NCBI GenBank assembly: GCA_903870275.1
Contig: CAIQCK010000075.1
Span: 35,579-99,578 of the forward strand
From: an uncultured bacterium
GTDB taxonomy: Bacteria > Verrucomicrobiota > Verrucomicrobiia > CAIQCK01
Direction of reading: 5' to 3'
DNA: 64,000 nt
Shown: piece after piece, positions 50,513 through 58,895 of the stretch
How the letters are laid out: the number at the start of each line of letters is the position of its first letter
How positions within the stretch are numbered: the stretch's first letter is position 1
Notes under the pieces: model-generated
Database searches by the model: none
What the model was told of the DNA's origin: nothing
What the model saw: only the letters and a program-made list of their open reading frames with translations
Translations under genes and position numbers: made by a program

Positions 50513-51529
50513 TTATTTGACCTGACTCAGATCGCGATCAATGTCCTGATCCATCTTGTCCACCAACTCCAACAACTCGGCGTTATTGGCATTGCGGGCG
50601 CGAACGCCCCGCGTCAGCATCTTGGCTTCAGTCAGACTCGCTCGCTTGGCGGCCTTCGCCATCGCTTCGTTGCGCGTTTCCCCTTTGTTTTGCACCAACA
50701 TTTTTGCCATGTCCAATTCGATCAACGCCCGTGTCGGGTCGGTCAGATACCGCCGCCACATGCTCAGCCACGAACGCATTCCCATCATGTCGCCCTTCGA
50801 GTCGGCGGTGGCATGGGCCAGCTTGTAAGCGCTCCTCGCATTCGCCGGCAGCTGGGCAACCAAATCATCCGCCGTCAACTGCACCAATGGTTTCGTCGGT
50901 TGCGCCGGCGCGGCGGGTGGTGCCGGAGCAGGCGGCGGTTTTGCGATTGCCACTTGAACCGGTGCCGGAGCCACAGGCGCTGCCGGCGCCGGCATCGCAG
51001 AGGTCGGCGCAGGAATGGCGGACGCAGGTGCGGGAATCGCCGGAGCTGCGACGGCTGGTTTTGCCGGCGCGGCGGGCGTTGCTGCCGGCGTCGGCGTCGC
51101 GGCAACCGAAGGCGCGGGTTGCGCGGGAGCGGGCGTCGCCGGCTGCGCCGGCGCGGGTGGGGCGGCTGGTTGTTCGGCAACTGGAGCTGCCGGTTGCGCC
51201 GGAGCGGCCGGTGCCGGCATTGCGGGTTGCGCGGCGGTTTCCGCCGGTGCTGCCGGCGTAGTCGCTGCCGGCATCGCCGGAGCGGCTGGCGTTGTTGCCG
51301 GCGTTTCCGCAGCGGGTTTCTCCGCCACGGCAGGCGCGGGAGCGGCGGCCTCCGGCTTCGCGGGCGTTTCCGTCGCGGCCGGTTTGGTTTCCGTCGCGGC
51401 AGCTTCCGATTGTGATGGCGGCGGCGCCTCGGATTCCGACTCCGGCCCCATGCTGGAAAGTCTCATGTAAAACATGACAGCACCCGCCAACACCGCTACA
51501 GCGGCTAATGAGTTCAAATACTTCTTCAT
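50513..51529 (-). CDS. Membrane-anchored Pro/Ala-rich protein
   Basis: A 338-residue protein with one N-terminal membrane segment (YLNSLAAVAVLAGAVMFYM), a low-complexity linker of some 180 residues made mostly of Pro and Ala (residues about 35-220), and a compact helical C-terminal domain (VQLTADDLVAQLPANARSAY, MGMRSWLSMWRRYLTDPTRA, LLELVDKMDQDIDRDL). The linker would span the periplasm. No family was recognised. The start codon overlaps the murA stop (ATGA), indicating translational coupling, and ffh follows 18 bp on, so it is expressed with essential genes. Confidence 0.8.
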   Translation of the reverse strand: MKKYLNSLAAVAVLAGAVMFYMRLSSMGPESESEAPPPSQSEAAATETKPAATETPAKPEAAAPAPAVAEKPAAETPATTPAAPAMPAATTPAAPAETAAQPAMPAPAAPAQPAAPVAEQPAAPPAPAQPATPAPAQPAPSVAATPTPAATPAAPAKPAVAAPAIPAPASAIPAPTSAMPAPAAPVAPAPVQVAIAKPPPAPAPPAAPAQPTKPLVQLTADDLVAQLPANARSAYKLAHATADSKGDMMGMRSWLSMWRRYLTDPTRALIELDMAKMLVQNKGETRNEAMAKAAKRASLTEAKMLTRGVRARNANNAELLELVDKMDQDIDRDLSQVK

Positions 51530-52785
51530 TGTTTCTGCCTCTCGATACGCGCGCCCAAGGCGCGCAGCTTATCGTCAATCTTCTCGTAACCCCGGTCAAT
51601 ATGGTAAACGCGGTTCACCCTCGTCTTGCCCTGTGCCACCAGTCCCGCCAATATCAACGCGGCGCTGGCGCGCAGGTCGCTCGCCATGATCGGCGCGCCA
51701 CTGAGCCGCGGCACTCCTTTCACGATCGCGCACGGGCCTTCCAGCGAAATATCCGCGCCGAGACGGCCCAGTTCGGCGACGTGCATGAAACGCTCCGGAT
51801 AAATTTTTTCCGTGATCACCGAAATGCCCGGCGTCACCGCCATCAGCGTCATGAACTGCGCCTGCATGTCCGTCGGGAACCCGGGATACGGCATGGTGAC
51901 CACGTCGGCCGGCTTGCGCGCGCCATCGCTCTTGACCACAACATCCGTGCCGTTCCGCTCCACGCGGATGCCTGACTCGCGGAATTTGTCAATGATGGCG
52001 CCCAGATGTTCCGAGCGCGCGCCTTTCAGCCGCACGCAGCCGCCAGTGATCGCCGCAGCCGTCATGAACGTCGCCGCCTCAACGCGGTCGCCAATGACCG
52101 TGTGCTCCGCGCCGTGCAATTGTTCGACGCCATGAATGGTCAGCGTCGGACTGCCTGCGCCGTGGATTTGCGCGCCCATTGCGATGAGGAACTCCGCCAG
52201 GTCCACGACCTCCGGCTCGCACGCGGCGCACTCGATCACGGTGGTCCCTTTGGCGAGCACTGCGGCCATCATCACGTTCGCCGTGCCCGTCACCGTTGAG
52301 CCGAACCGCCCGCCGAGAAACACCGTCGTGCCGATGAGTTCCTTCGCGTCGGCAACCACCAGGCCTTTCTCAATGTCCACCTTCGCGCCGAGCGCGCGAA
52401 AACCTTTGATGTGCATGTCAATCGGCCGCGGGCCGATGACGCAGCCGCCGGGCACGCTGACCTTCGCCTTGCGTTGACGGCCGAGCAGCGGCCCGAACAC
52501 GCAAAAACTCGCGCGCATTTTCCGCACAATATCGTAGTCGGCGACCACCCGCAACCGTTTCGCCTCCACGGTCACCGTGCCATCCTCGAACTTCGCCTCC
52601 GCGCCCAGTTCCTGCAGGATCGCCACCATGTAGCGCGTGTCGCTGAGGTTGGGCACGCCGCGGAGCACACACCGCTCCGGCGTCAACAGCATCGCCGCGA
52701 TCAGCGGCAGCGCCGCGTTCTTGGAACCACCGATGACGACCTCGCCCTTGAGGGCCACGCCGCCGTTGATCACAAATCTGTCCAT
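51526..52785 (-). CDS. murA: UDP-N-acetylglucosamine 1-carboxyvinyltransferase
   Basis: A 419-residue cytoplasmic enzyme that transfers enolpyruvate from PEP to UDP-GlcNAc, the first committed step of peptidoglycan synthesis. ATG 52785 gives MDRFVINGGVALKGEVVIGG-SKNAALPL. The catalytic loop is VPGGCVIGPRPIDMHI with the cysteine at residue 115, so the protein should be fosfomycin-sensitive. Further blocks are YPGFPTDMQAQFM and DLRASAALILAGL. prmC lies upstream and the Pro/Ala-rich gene overlaps its stop by 4 bp. Confidence 0.96.
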   Translation of the reverse strand: MDRFVINGGVALKGEVVIGGSKNAALPLIAAMLLTPERCVLRGVPNLSDTRYMVAILQELGAEAKFEDGTVTVEAKRLRVVADYDIVRKMRASFCVFGPLLGRQRKAKVSVPGGCVIGPRPIDMHIKGFRALGAKVDIEKGLVVADAKELIGTTVFLGGRFGSTVTGTANVMMAAVLAKGTTVIECAACEPEVVDLAEFLIAMGAQIHGAGSPTLTIHGVEQLHGAEHTVIGDRVEAATFMTAAAITGGCVRLKGARSEHLGAIIDKFRESGIRVERNGTDVVVKSDGARKPADVVTMPYPGFPTDMQAQFMTLMAVTPGISVITEKIYPERFMHVAELGRLGADISLEGPCAIVKGVPRLSGAPIMASDLRASAALILAGLVAQGKTRVNRVYHIDRGYEKIDDKLRALGARIERQKQ

Positions 52786-52795
52786 GGAAATTGTC

Positions 52796-53629
52796 CTATC
52801 CGGCCGCCACCAGCACACGCGGGTGGCCTTGCCAATCGCCTATCATCTTCTCCACGCGATAGCCGTTGTCGAGAAAGATTCTTTCGACCGCGCTCCCCTG
52901 CCCCGCGCCAATCTCCAATGCCACGCGCCCGCCGGCCGCGAGCCGCGCCTTCGCCTCCGCGGCAATGCGCCGGATGATGTCGAGGCCGTCCGCGCCGCCG
53001 TCGAGCGCCGCCCGCGGCTCGTGGTCGCGAATCTCCCGCGGCAGGGATGCAATCTCGCCGCTGGTAATGTAGGGCGGGTTGGAAACGATCCAGTCGAATC
53101 GCGTCTCTGCCGGCAGCGGCGCGAAAAGATCGCCATGAAAAAACTCAACCTGCGCGCCATGCGCCGCGGCATTCGCCCGCGCCACATCCAGCGCATCCGA
53201 CGAAGCATCCACCGCCAGCACGCGCGCCGCCGCCAGTTTTTTCGCCAGCGCAACGGCGATGGCGCCGCTCCCGACGCCGAGGTCCGCCAGGGTCTTTGCT
53301 GCCGCACTGTTTTTCACGACGTAATCTACCAGCAATTCGGTCTCCGGTCGCGGCACCAAGACACGTTTATCCACAGCGAAATCCAAGCCGTAAAAACAGG
53401 CGACGCCGAAGACGTATTGGAGCGGCTCGCCCGCCGCGCGCCGTTTCACCATCGCCCGCAGCGTGCTCAGCGCGGGCTCGCCGATCTCACGCTCAAAGTC
53501 GAGGTAAAGCTCCAGCCGCTTCCGCTTCAGCACATGCGCCACCATCAACTCGATGGTCAGGCGAGGGCTGTCCACCCCCTGCCGCTGAAAGAACTCGGTC
53601 GTGCGCTGGATGAGTTCGAGGATCTTCAC
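52796..53629 (-). CDS. prmC: Peptide chain release factor N5-glutamine methyltransferase
   Basis: A 277-residue methyltransferase that modifies the Gln of the GGQ motif in RF1/RF2. The S-adenosylmethionine site is LADLGVGSGAIAVALA and the catalytic motif NPPYIT is at residues 184-189. The N-terminal helical domain begins ILELIQRTTEFFQ. GTG 53629 is preferred because the nine extra residues read from ATG 53656 (MFHPWLKTP) are encoded by an inverted repeat of a mobile-looking element. prfA, its substrate's gene, lies just upstream, separated by that element. Confidence 0.93.
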   Translation of the reverse strand: MKILELIQRTTEFFQRQGVDSPRLTIELMVAHVLKRKRLELYLDFEREIGEPALSTLRAMVKRRAAGEPLQYVFGVACFYGLDFAVDKRVLVPRPETELLVDYVVKNSAAAKTLADLGVGSGAIAVALAKKLAAARVLAVDASSDALDVARANAAAHGAQVEFFHGDLFAPLPAETRFDWIVSNPPYITSGEIASLPREIRDHEPRAALDGGADGLDIIRRIAAEAKARLAAGGRVALEIGAGQGSAVERIFLDNGYRVEKMIGDWQGHPRVLVAAG

Positions 53630-53638
53630 AGGGGTCTT

Positions 53639-53672
53639 CAGCCACGGATGAAACACGGATGGAACACGGATT
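53639..53672. repeat. Inverted repeat arm, left, of the GxxExxY element
   Basis: CAGCCACGGATGAAACACGG followed by ATGGAACACGGATT; reverse complement of 54138-54170 with one mismatch in 33 bp. It ends 10 bp from the inferred prmC start codon. Confidence 0.85.
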
Positions 53673-53708
53673 CAAATTCTGATTGTTTGCCGTCACACGT
53701 CTTATTCA

Positions 53709-54077
53709 TCAGAACACCCTCCGCTGAAACTCCACTTTTGTCCGGCCAAAATTGATCAACAGCCCTACTTTGACTCCAGTCGCTTTCAACTCGTTCAGCA
53801 ACTGCGCCTCATCCTCGGGGTTGTAGCTCTTCGCCACCTTCAACTCCAGCATGACCGCATCTTCCACGAAAAGGTCAGCTTGGTATTCGCCAACAATCGC
53901 TCCCTTGTAGCTCACCTTGATTGGATGCTCCAACTCCACCTTTAGCCCTTGTTTCAACAACTCCACCTGCATCGCACGTTGATAGACCTTCTCCAGAAAC
54001 CCGTAGCCGAGCACACGATGCACCTCAAACGCCGCCCCGATTATCTTCTCGGTAATCGCCTCGTGCTCCAGCTTCAT
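53709..54077 (-). CDS. GxxExxY-family protein
   Basis: A 122-residue protein of the GxxExxY family, named for the motif seen here as GFLEKVY (in VLGYGFLEKVYQRAM). Later segments GEYQADLFVEDAVMLELKVA and GLLINFG have the D...ExK layout of a PD-(D/E)XK nuclease-like fold, but activity is not established for the family. Members occur in multiple copies in environmental bacteria. Here the gene is bracketed by 33-bp inverted repeats (53639-53672 and 54138-54170) and sits exactly between prfA and prmC, genes that are otherwise adjacent, so it appears to be cargo or agent of an inserted unit. Confidence 0.87.
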   Translation of the reverse strand: MKLEHEAITEKIIGAAFEVHRVLGYGFLEKVYQRAMQVELLKQGLKVELEHPIKVSYKGAIVGEYQADLFVEDAVMLELKVAKSYNPEDEAQLLNELKATGVKVGLLINFGRTKVEFQRRVF

Positions 54078-54137
54078 AAGGCCGGCATTCTACTCCCGAT
54101 CCACACGTGACTGAAGCGAAGACCTTATCACCCCAAC

Positions 54138-54170
54138 ATCCGTGTTCGATCCGTGTTTCATCCGTGGCTG
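54138..54170. repeat. Inverted repeat arm, right, of the GxxExxY element
   Basis: ATCCGTGTTCGATCCGTGTT then TCATCCGTGGCTG; complementary to 53639-53672. It ends 6 bp from the prfA stop codon. Confidence 0.85.
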
Positions 54171-54176
54171 ATTACA

Positions 54177-55265
54177 TCATGCCGCGTTCTTCAACCGTTC
54201 TTCGAGGTCGCGCGCCATCAACACCTCGATCACCGGCTCCAGTTCGCCTTCGATGATGGCCGGCAGGTTATACAATGTCAGGTTGACGCGATGATCGGTG
54301 ACGCGGTTTTGCGGGAAGTTGTAGGTGCGGATGCGCTCGTTGCGCTCGCCGGTGCCGACCTGCGACTTGCGCTGCGCGGCATATTTCGCCGCCTCCTCCT
54401 CCTGCCGCTGCTGGAGCAGCCGCGAGCGCAACACGCGAAGCGCCTTCGCCTTGTTCTTGAGCTGCGAACGCTCGTCGGCGCAACGCACCAGCATGCCCGT
54501 CGGCTTGTAAATGATCTGCACCGCCGAGTCGGTCGTATTGACGCCCTGCCCGCCCGGCCCGCTCGCGCGGCAGACGGTGATGTCGAGGTCCTCCGGCTTG
54601 ATCTCCACGTCCACCTCCTCGGCTTCCGGCAGCACTGCCACAGTCGCCGTCGAAGTGTGGATGCGCCCGCTCCCTTCCGTCACCGGCACGCGTTGCACGC
54701 GGTGCACGCCGCTCTCGTAGCGCATCCGGCGAAACACGTCCTCGCCGGTGATGGAAAAAATGACTTCCTTCAACCCGCCGAGGTCCGACGGGCTGATGTC
54801 CATCGTCTCCACCTTCCAGCCGCGCGTCTCGGCGTAGCGCGCATACATCCGGTAGAGGTTCGCCGCGAACAACGCCGCCTCCTGGCCGCCCGCGCCGGCG
54901 CGGATTTCGACGATCGTATTGCGCGAGTTGTTCGGGTCGGCCGGGACGATGATGCTCTGGATTTCAAACACCAGCTTCTGCTGCCGCACCTTGAGCGGCT
55001 CAATCTCGTGCGCCGCCATCTCGCGCAATTCCGCGTCGGCTTTCTCGTCGACGGCCATCCCCTCGTTCTCGCGCAGTTCGCGCTCCACCTTCTGCAACTC
55101 CTCGTGAAACTCGAAAAGCTGGCGCAGCTTGCGATGCTCGCGACTCAGTTCCGCGGCGCGGCGCTGGTCGCCGAACACGCGCGGATCGCTCAGTTCGCGC
55201 TCAAGCTCGTCGAAACGTTTTTGCAACCGTTCAACCTGGGCCGCGATGTCCATGGCAGCGTTCAT
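54177..55265 (-). CDS. prfA: Peptide chain release factor 1
   Basis: A 362-residue release factor for UAA and UAG. ATG 55265 gives MNAAMDIAAQVERLQKRFDE; further upstream sequence in frame overlaps rpmE and is not coding for this protein. The stop-codon recognition tripeptide is Pro-Val-Thr at residues 194-196 (RVPVTEGSGRIHTSTA), typical of RF1, and the GGQ motif is at 238-240 (SGPGGQGVNTTDSAVQ). rpmE lies upstream across a terminator; prmC follows after the inserted element. Confidence 0.95.
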   Translation of the reverse strand: MNAAMDIAAQVERLQKRFDELERELSDPRVFGDQRRAAELSREHRKLRQLFEFHEELQKVERELRENEGMAVDEKADAELREMAAHEIEPLKVRQQKLVFEIQSIIVPADPNNSRNTIVEIRAGAGGQEAALFAANLYRMYARYAETRGWKVETMDISPSDLGGLKEVIFSITGEDVFRRMRYESGVHRVQRVPVTEGSGRIHTSTATVAVLPEAEEVDVEIKPEDLDITVCRASGPGGQGVNTTDSAVQIIYKPTGMLVRCADERSQLKNKAKALRVLRSRLLQQRQEEEAAKYAAQRKSQVGTGERNERIRTYNFPQNRVTDHRVNLTLYNLPAIIEGELEPVIEVLMARDLEERLKNAA

Positions 55266-55305
55266 GATGAGTGATTCGCGATTCGGACCACGGCGTTGCC
55301 GTGGC

Positions 55306-55356
55306 ACAAAAACAACGCTGCGTTTCGACCCACTTCGGGCCAAAACGCAGCGTTGG
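55306..55356 (-). terminator. Rho-independent terminator after rpmE
   Basis: On the minus strand AACGCTGCGTTT, a 17-base loop and AAACGCAGCGTT form a perfect 12-bp stem followed by GTTTTTG. It lies between the rpmE stop and prfA start, so some transcripts should end before prfA. A CCACGGCGTTGCCGTGG hairpin follows at 55288-55304. Confidence 0.75.
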
Positions 55357-55366
55357 TGAAAGCAAT

Positions 55367-55579
55367 CTACTTCTTCTTGGCGCTGGTGGCGTAACGGCGC
55401 TGGAAGCGTTCCACGCGGCCGGCGGTGTCCACAAACTTCTGCGTGCCCGTGAAGAACGGGTGGCAGACGTTGCAGATGCCGATGTGCAGATCTTTGCGGG
55501 TGGAGCGGGTGCGGATCACGTTGCCGCAAGCGCACACGATCGTCGTCTCCGCGTAATCAGGATGTATGTCAGGTTTCAT
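55367..55579 (-). CDS. rpmE: 50S ribosomal protein L31, zinc-binding form
   Basis: A 70-residue L31 starting MKPDIHPDYAETTIVCACGN. Cysteines at residues 16, 18, 36 and 39 (CACG and CNVCHPF) are the C+ zinc-binding set, distinguishing it from the zinc-free paralogue. The tail FTGTQKFVDTAGRVERFQRR is conserved. It heads the rpmE-prfA-prmC-murA stretch. Confidence 0.95.
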   Translation of the reverse strand: MKPDIHPDYAETTIVCACGNVIRTRSTRKDLHIGICNVCHPFFTGTQKFVDTAGRVERFQRRYATSAKKK

Positions 55580-55719
55580 GTATACAAATTAAGGCCGCGA
55601 AAGCTACCGAAACCGCCGCTCTCGCGCAAGAGGAAAACGGAGAAAACTGAGAAGGGGCGGGAATATCGGAAGTTTTCTTCGTCTGAATTAACATAACTAT
55701 TTGCAAAGCCTTGCGCAGG

Positions 55720-56289
55720 TCACAGCCGGCCCCGCTCCTTGTAGCGCTGGTAGCGTTCTTCGATCGTCCGCACATATTGGCGAGTGCCGGGATAGGTAAT
55801 GCTCGCGCAGAACTGCTGCGGATCGTGCCCCGCCGGACTGCTTGCCCAGCGCAAGGCGTTGCTGCGGCCGGCGTTATACTCGGCCAGCGCAAACGGCACC
55901 GGGTCGGGCGTGCTGCCGCTCCAGCGATCGAGCGCGCGGCGCAGACACCAGCAACCGATGTTGAGGCCCACCGGCGGAAGCAGAAGAGCTTGCGGATCAA
56001 AGGAGTTTTGGCCGTGGAGCCGCGCCCACTCCGCCGCGGTGGCGGGCATCACTTGCATCAGGCCGATCTCGCCTTTGCGTCCGCGCGCAAAAGGATCGAA
56101 CCGGCTCTCGCGCCAGACCACGGCCTTGACGAGAAAAGGACTGAGTCCATGCTGCTGCGCCGCGCGCGCGATCTCCTCATCGAAACGGTGGTCGCGCCAG
56201 TAGTCGTAAATGAACCAAGCCGACGCCAGCAGCGCGAGCATCACGCCGACGCCAACGATCACCCCGCGAAACTTGGTTCCGCCTGCCAC
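55720..56289 (-). CDS. Membrane-anchored lytic transglycosylase (SLT domain)
   Basis: A 189-residue protein with one N-terminal membrane segment (VIVGVGVMLALLASAWFIY) and a soluble lytic transglycosylase domain: SPFLVKAVVWRESRFDPFAR with catalytic Glu61, GEIGLMQVMPATAAEWA and ALAEYNAGRSNALRW. It would cleave the glycan strands of peptidoglycan in the periplasm. The size fits a minimal family 1 enzyme. It stands upstream of rpmE on the same strand, 140 bp away. Confidence 0.9.
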   Translation of the reverse strand: MAGGTKFRGVIVGVGVMLALLASAWFIYDYWRDHRFDEEIARAAQQHGLSPFLVKAVVWRESRFDPFARGRKGEIGLMQVMPATAAEWARLHGQNSFDPQALLLPPVGLNIGCWCLRRALDRWSGSTPDPVPFALAEYNAGRSNALRWASSPAGHDPQQFCASITYPGTRQYVRTIEERYQRYKERGRL

Positions 56290-56360
56290 GCCGCCAGTAT
56301 GACCGGAGAGTTTAGTTTTGGCAATGGCGCAGCGGCGTGATAATCGAGAACGGAAGGATT

Positions 56361-56501
56361 CACCGCAGAGACGCAGAGAGCGCAGAGTGATGCGATTGAC
56401 AAGGACGCCGCATCTCGGCGTCCATGGTCAAGAATGGAACTGGACGGCGCAACGCACCGTCCCTGCTTCTTCGTCTCTGCGTCCTCTGCGCCTCTGCGGT
56501 G
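56361..56501. repeat. Inverted repeat, family E, with a nested family-F element
   Basis: Outer arms CACCGCAGAGACGCAGAGAG (56361-56387) and its complement at 56474-56501. Inside, 56403-56464 carries the two-hairpin family-F element also found at 12767-12834 (GGACGCCGCATCTCGGCGTC and GACGGCGCAACGCACCGTCC). One element has evidently inserted in, or been captured by, another. It fills the gap between the transglycosylase and priA. Confidence 0.8.
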
Positions 56502-56525
56502 AGTTCTTGAAATGCCAGTTACAGC

Positions 56526-58769
56526 ATGGGACCCATTGCCAAAGTCATTGTGGACATCGCCACCGGGCGCGAGTTCGATTATCGCGTGCCGGAGCGGTTG
56601 CGGGACGTTGTCCGCGTCGGCTCGCGCGTGCGCGTGCCGTTCGGCCACCGCAACGTGCAGGGCCACGTCGTCGCCTTCGCGGAGAAGTCGGGCTATCCGG
56701 GCGTCAAGGAAATCACCGACGTCATCGGCGAGCGGCCGTTGCTCGACCCGACGATGATCGAGCTGGCGCGGTGGATGGCCCGCTACTATTGCTGCCCGGT
56801 GGAAACCGCCATGCGCTGTGTGCTGCCGGAGGCCGTGCGCCAGGGCGAGACGACGTTCAAACAGAATCTCCACGTCCAACTCACCGCAGCAACCGCCGGC
56901 CCGCTTGAGCTCGGCCCGCGCGCGGCCAAGCAGGCGCTCGTCGTCGAGATTCTCAAAGCCAATCCGCACGGCATGTTCCTGGCGCTCTTGCTCCGCAAGG
57001 CCGACGTGACGGCGGCGGTGGTCGAGACGCTCAAACGCAAGGGCATCGTCGAGATCGCGGTGAAGACCGCCGAGCGCGACCCCTACTCCGACGAAGTTTT
57101 CCTGCCGAGCGAGCCGTTGCCGCTCAATGCCGCGCAGCAGCAGGCGCTCGACCTCGTCCTCAAGAGCGCCGACACGCTGGAACCGTCGGTGGTGCTGCTT
57201 CACGGCGTCACCGGCAGCGGCAAGACGGAAGTTTATCTCCAGGCCATCGAACACGTCCTCGCGCAAGGCAAAGGCGTCATCGTGCTCGTGCCTGAGATCT
57301 CGTTGACGCCGCAGACTGTCGAGCGGTTCAAGTCGCGGTTCAACCCGAAGCGCCACGGCACGCAGGTGGCCGTGCTCCACAGCCATCTCTCGGCCGGCGA
57401 ACGCCACGATGAGTGGCACAAGATTCACCGCGGCGACGCCCGCATCGTCATCGGCGCGCGCTCGGCGGTGTTCGCGCCGGTCAACGCGCTCGGCCTCATC
57501 GTCGTGGACGAGGAACACGAGACCTCCTACAAGCAGGAGGAAGCGCCGCGTTACAACGCCCGCGATGTCGCCGTCGTGCGCGGCCGGATGCACAAGTGCG
57601 CCGTCGTGCTCGGCTCGGCCACGCCATCGCTGGAAAGCTACTTCAACACCCAGCCGCGCGACGACCAGCCGCCGAAATACGGCCTCATCCAGTTGCCCGA
57701 GCGCGCCGACCACAAACAGATGCCGCGCATCCGCGTCGTGGACTTGCGCGAGGAACTGATGCGGCAGAAGGGCCTCTTTGTCTTCAGCGAAAAACTCCGC
57801 ACCGCCATCTCGCTGCGGCTGGAGCGCAAGGAGCAAACCCTCCTCTTCCTCAACCGCCGCGGTTACGCCACTTCCATGACGTGCCCCAAGTGCGGCTATG
57901 TCGCCAAGTGCGAGAACTGCTCGGTGTCGCTCGTCTATCATCGCAAGTTGGCGCAGTTGAAGTGCCACTACTGCGGCCACGAGCAGGCCGCGCCGGAGCG
58001 TTGTCCCAGTCCCGACTGCCGCTCGCCGCAGATCAAATACTCCGGCGTCGGCACGGAGAAGATCGAAGCCGCCGTCGCCAAAAATTTCCCCGCCGCCCGG
58101 GTGGCGCGGATGGACTCCGACGTGATGATCCGCAAAGACTTATACCGGGAAATACTGGGTGCTTTCCGCACCGGCAAGATTGACATCCTCATCGGCACGC
58201 AGATGATCGCGCGCGGCCTCCACTACCCCAACGTCACCCTCGTCGGGATCATCTACGCCGACATGGCCCTGCACCTGCCCGACTTCCGCGCCGCCGAGCG
58301 CACGTTCCAACTCATCGTCCAGGTCGCCGGCCGCGCCGGCCGCGGCGATGTTGAGGGCGAGGTCGTCGTCCAAACCTTCACGCCGTTCGCCGACGCCATC
58401 CGCCACGCGCGGCAGCACGACTTCGCGGGCTTCTACGAGCAGGAGATCGAGTATCGCCGCGAGTTCCACTACCCGCCCTTCACGCGCGCCGTGGCGCTGC
58501 TGTTCCGCGGCCGCAACGAGGACAAGGTCCGCCGCCACGCCGAGGCCATCGGCGAGCGGTTGCGCGCGCAGGCCGGCAAGCTCGCCCTCATCGCCGGCCC
58601 CGCCCCCGCGCCGATGGCGAAGATCAAAGGCTTTTTCCGCTACAACATGCTGCTGCGCACCCGCCAGATCATGCGCCTCACCGAACTGATCGCCGCCATC
58701 CTCCGCGCCGCCAAACTCCCGCCCGACGTCCTCGCCACCGTGGACGTGGACCCGCTTTCGCTGCTGTGA
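56526..58769 (+). CDS. priA: Primosomal replication restart helicase PriA
   Basis: A 747-residue 3'-5' helicase that reloads the replisome at stalled forks. The N-terminal fork-binding region (AKVIVDIATGREFDYRVPE) is followed by the Walker A LLHGVTGSGKTEVYLQ (residues 225-239), Walker B region IVVDEEHETSYKQEE, and a zinc-binding segment with paired cysteines (CPKCGYVAKCENC, CHYCGHEQAAPERC). The helicase C-domain contains IGTQMIARGLHYPNVTLVG and QVAGRAGRG. Complete and standard in length. It is divergent from the transglycosylase. Confidence 0.96.
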   Translation: MGPIAKVIVDIATGREFDYRVPERLRDVVRVGSRVRVPFGHRNVQGHVVAFAEKSGYPGVKEITDVIGERPLLDPTMIELARWMARYYCCPVETAMRCVLPEAVRQGETTFKQNLHVQLTAATAGPLELGPRAAKQALVVEILKANPHGMFLALLLRKADVTAAVVETLKRKGIVEIAVKTAERDPYSDEVFLPSEPLPLNAAQQQALDLVLKSADTLEPSVVLLHGVTGSGKTEVYLQAIEHVLAQGKGVIVLVPEISLTPQTVERFKSRFNPKRHGTQVAVLHSHLSAGERHDEWHKIHRGDARIVIGARSAVFAPVNALGLIVVDEEHETSYKQEEAPRYNARDVAVVRGRMHKCAVVLGSATPSLESYFNTQPRDDQPPKYGLIQLPERADHKQMPRIRVVDLREELMRQKGLFVFSEKLRTAISLRLERKEQTLLFLNRRGYATSMTCPKCGYVAKCENCSVSLVYHRKLAQLKCHYCGHEQAAPERCPSPDCRSPQIKYSGVGTEKIEAAVAKNFPAARVARMDSDVMIRKDLYREILGAFRTGKIDILIGTQMIARGLHYPNVTLVGIIYADMALHLPDFRAAERTFQLIVQVAGRAGRGDVEGEVVVQTFTPFADAIRHARQHDFAGFYEQEIEYRREFHYPPFTRAVALLFRGRNEDKVRRHAEAIGERLRAQAGKLALIAGPAPAPMAKIKGFFRYNMLLRTRQIMRLTELIAAILRAAKLPPDVLATVDVDPLSLL

Positions 58770-58895
58770 TAACACAACATAGTGTCGCCCCCGCACTTCG
58801 TTCGTCATAACTTCGCCGCCGTTGTTGCGTTCACCGGGATTATCCTTGACACGCCGGATGTTTTCTGCCTCGATGCGCCGCCAGGAGGTCCCCTT

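Noticed and set aside
49313..51415. A plus-strand open frame of 700 codons ending in Arg/Gly/Cys-rich repeats
   Set aside because: Antisense to ffh and the Pro/Ala-rich protein; its Arg/Gly-rich end is simply the complement of the Pro/Ala codons.
55266..55535. An N-terminal extension of RF1 by 90 residues
   Set aside because: It overlaps rpmE in another frame and crosses a strong terminator; the true RF1 start is the MNAAMDIAAQ methionine.
56259..57980. A minus-strand open frame of 573 codons
   Set aside because: Antisense to priA, which has complete helicase and zinc motifs.
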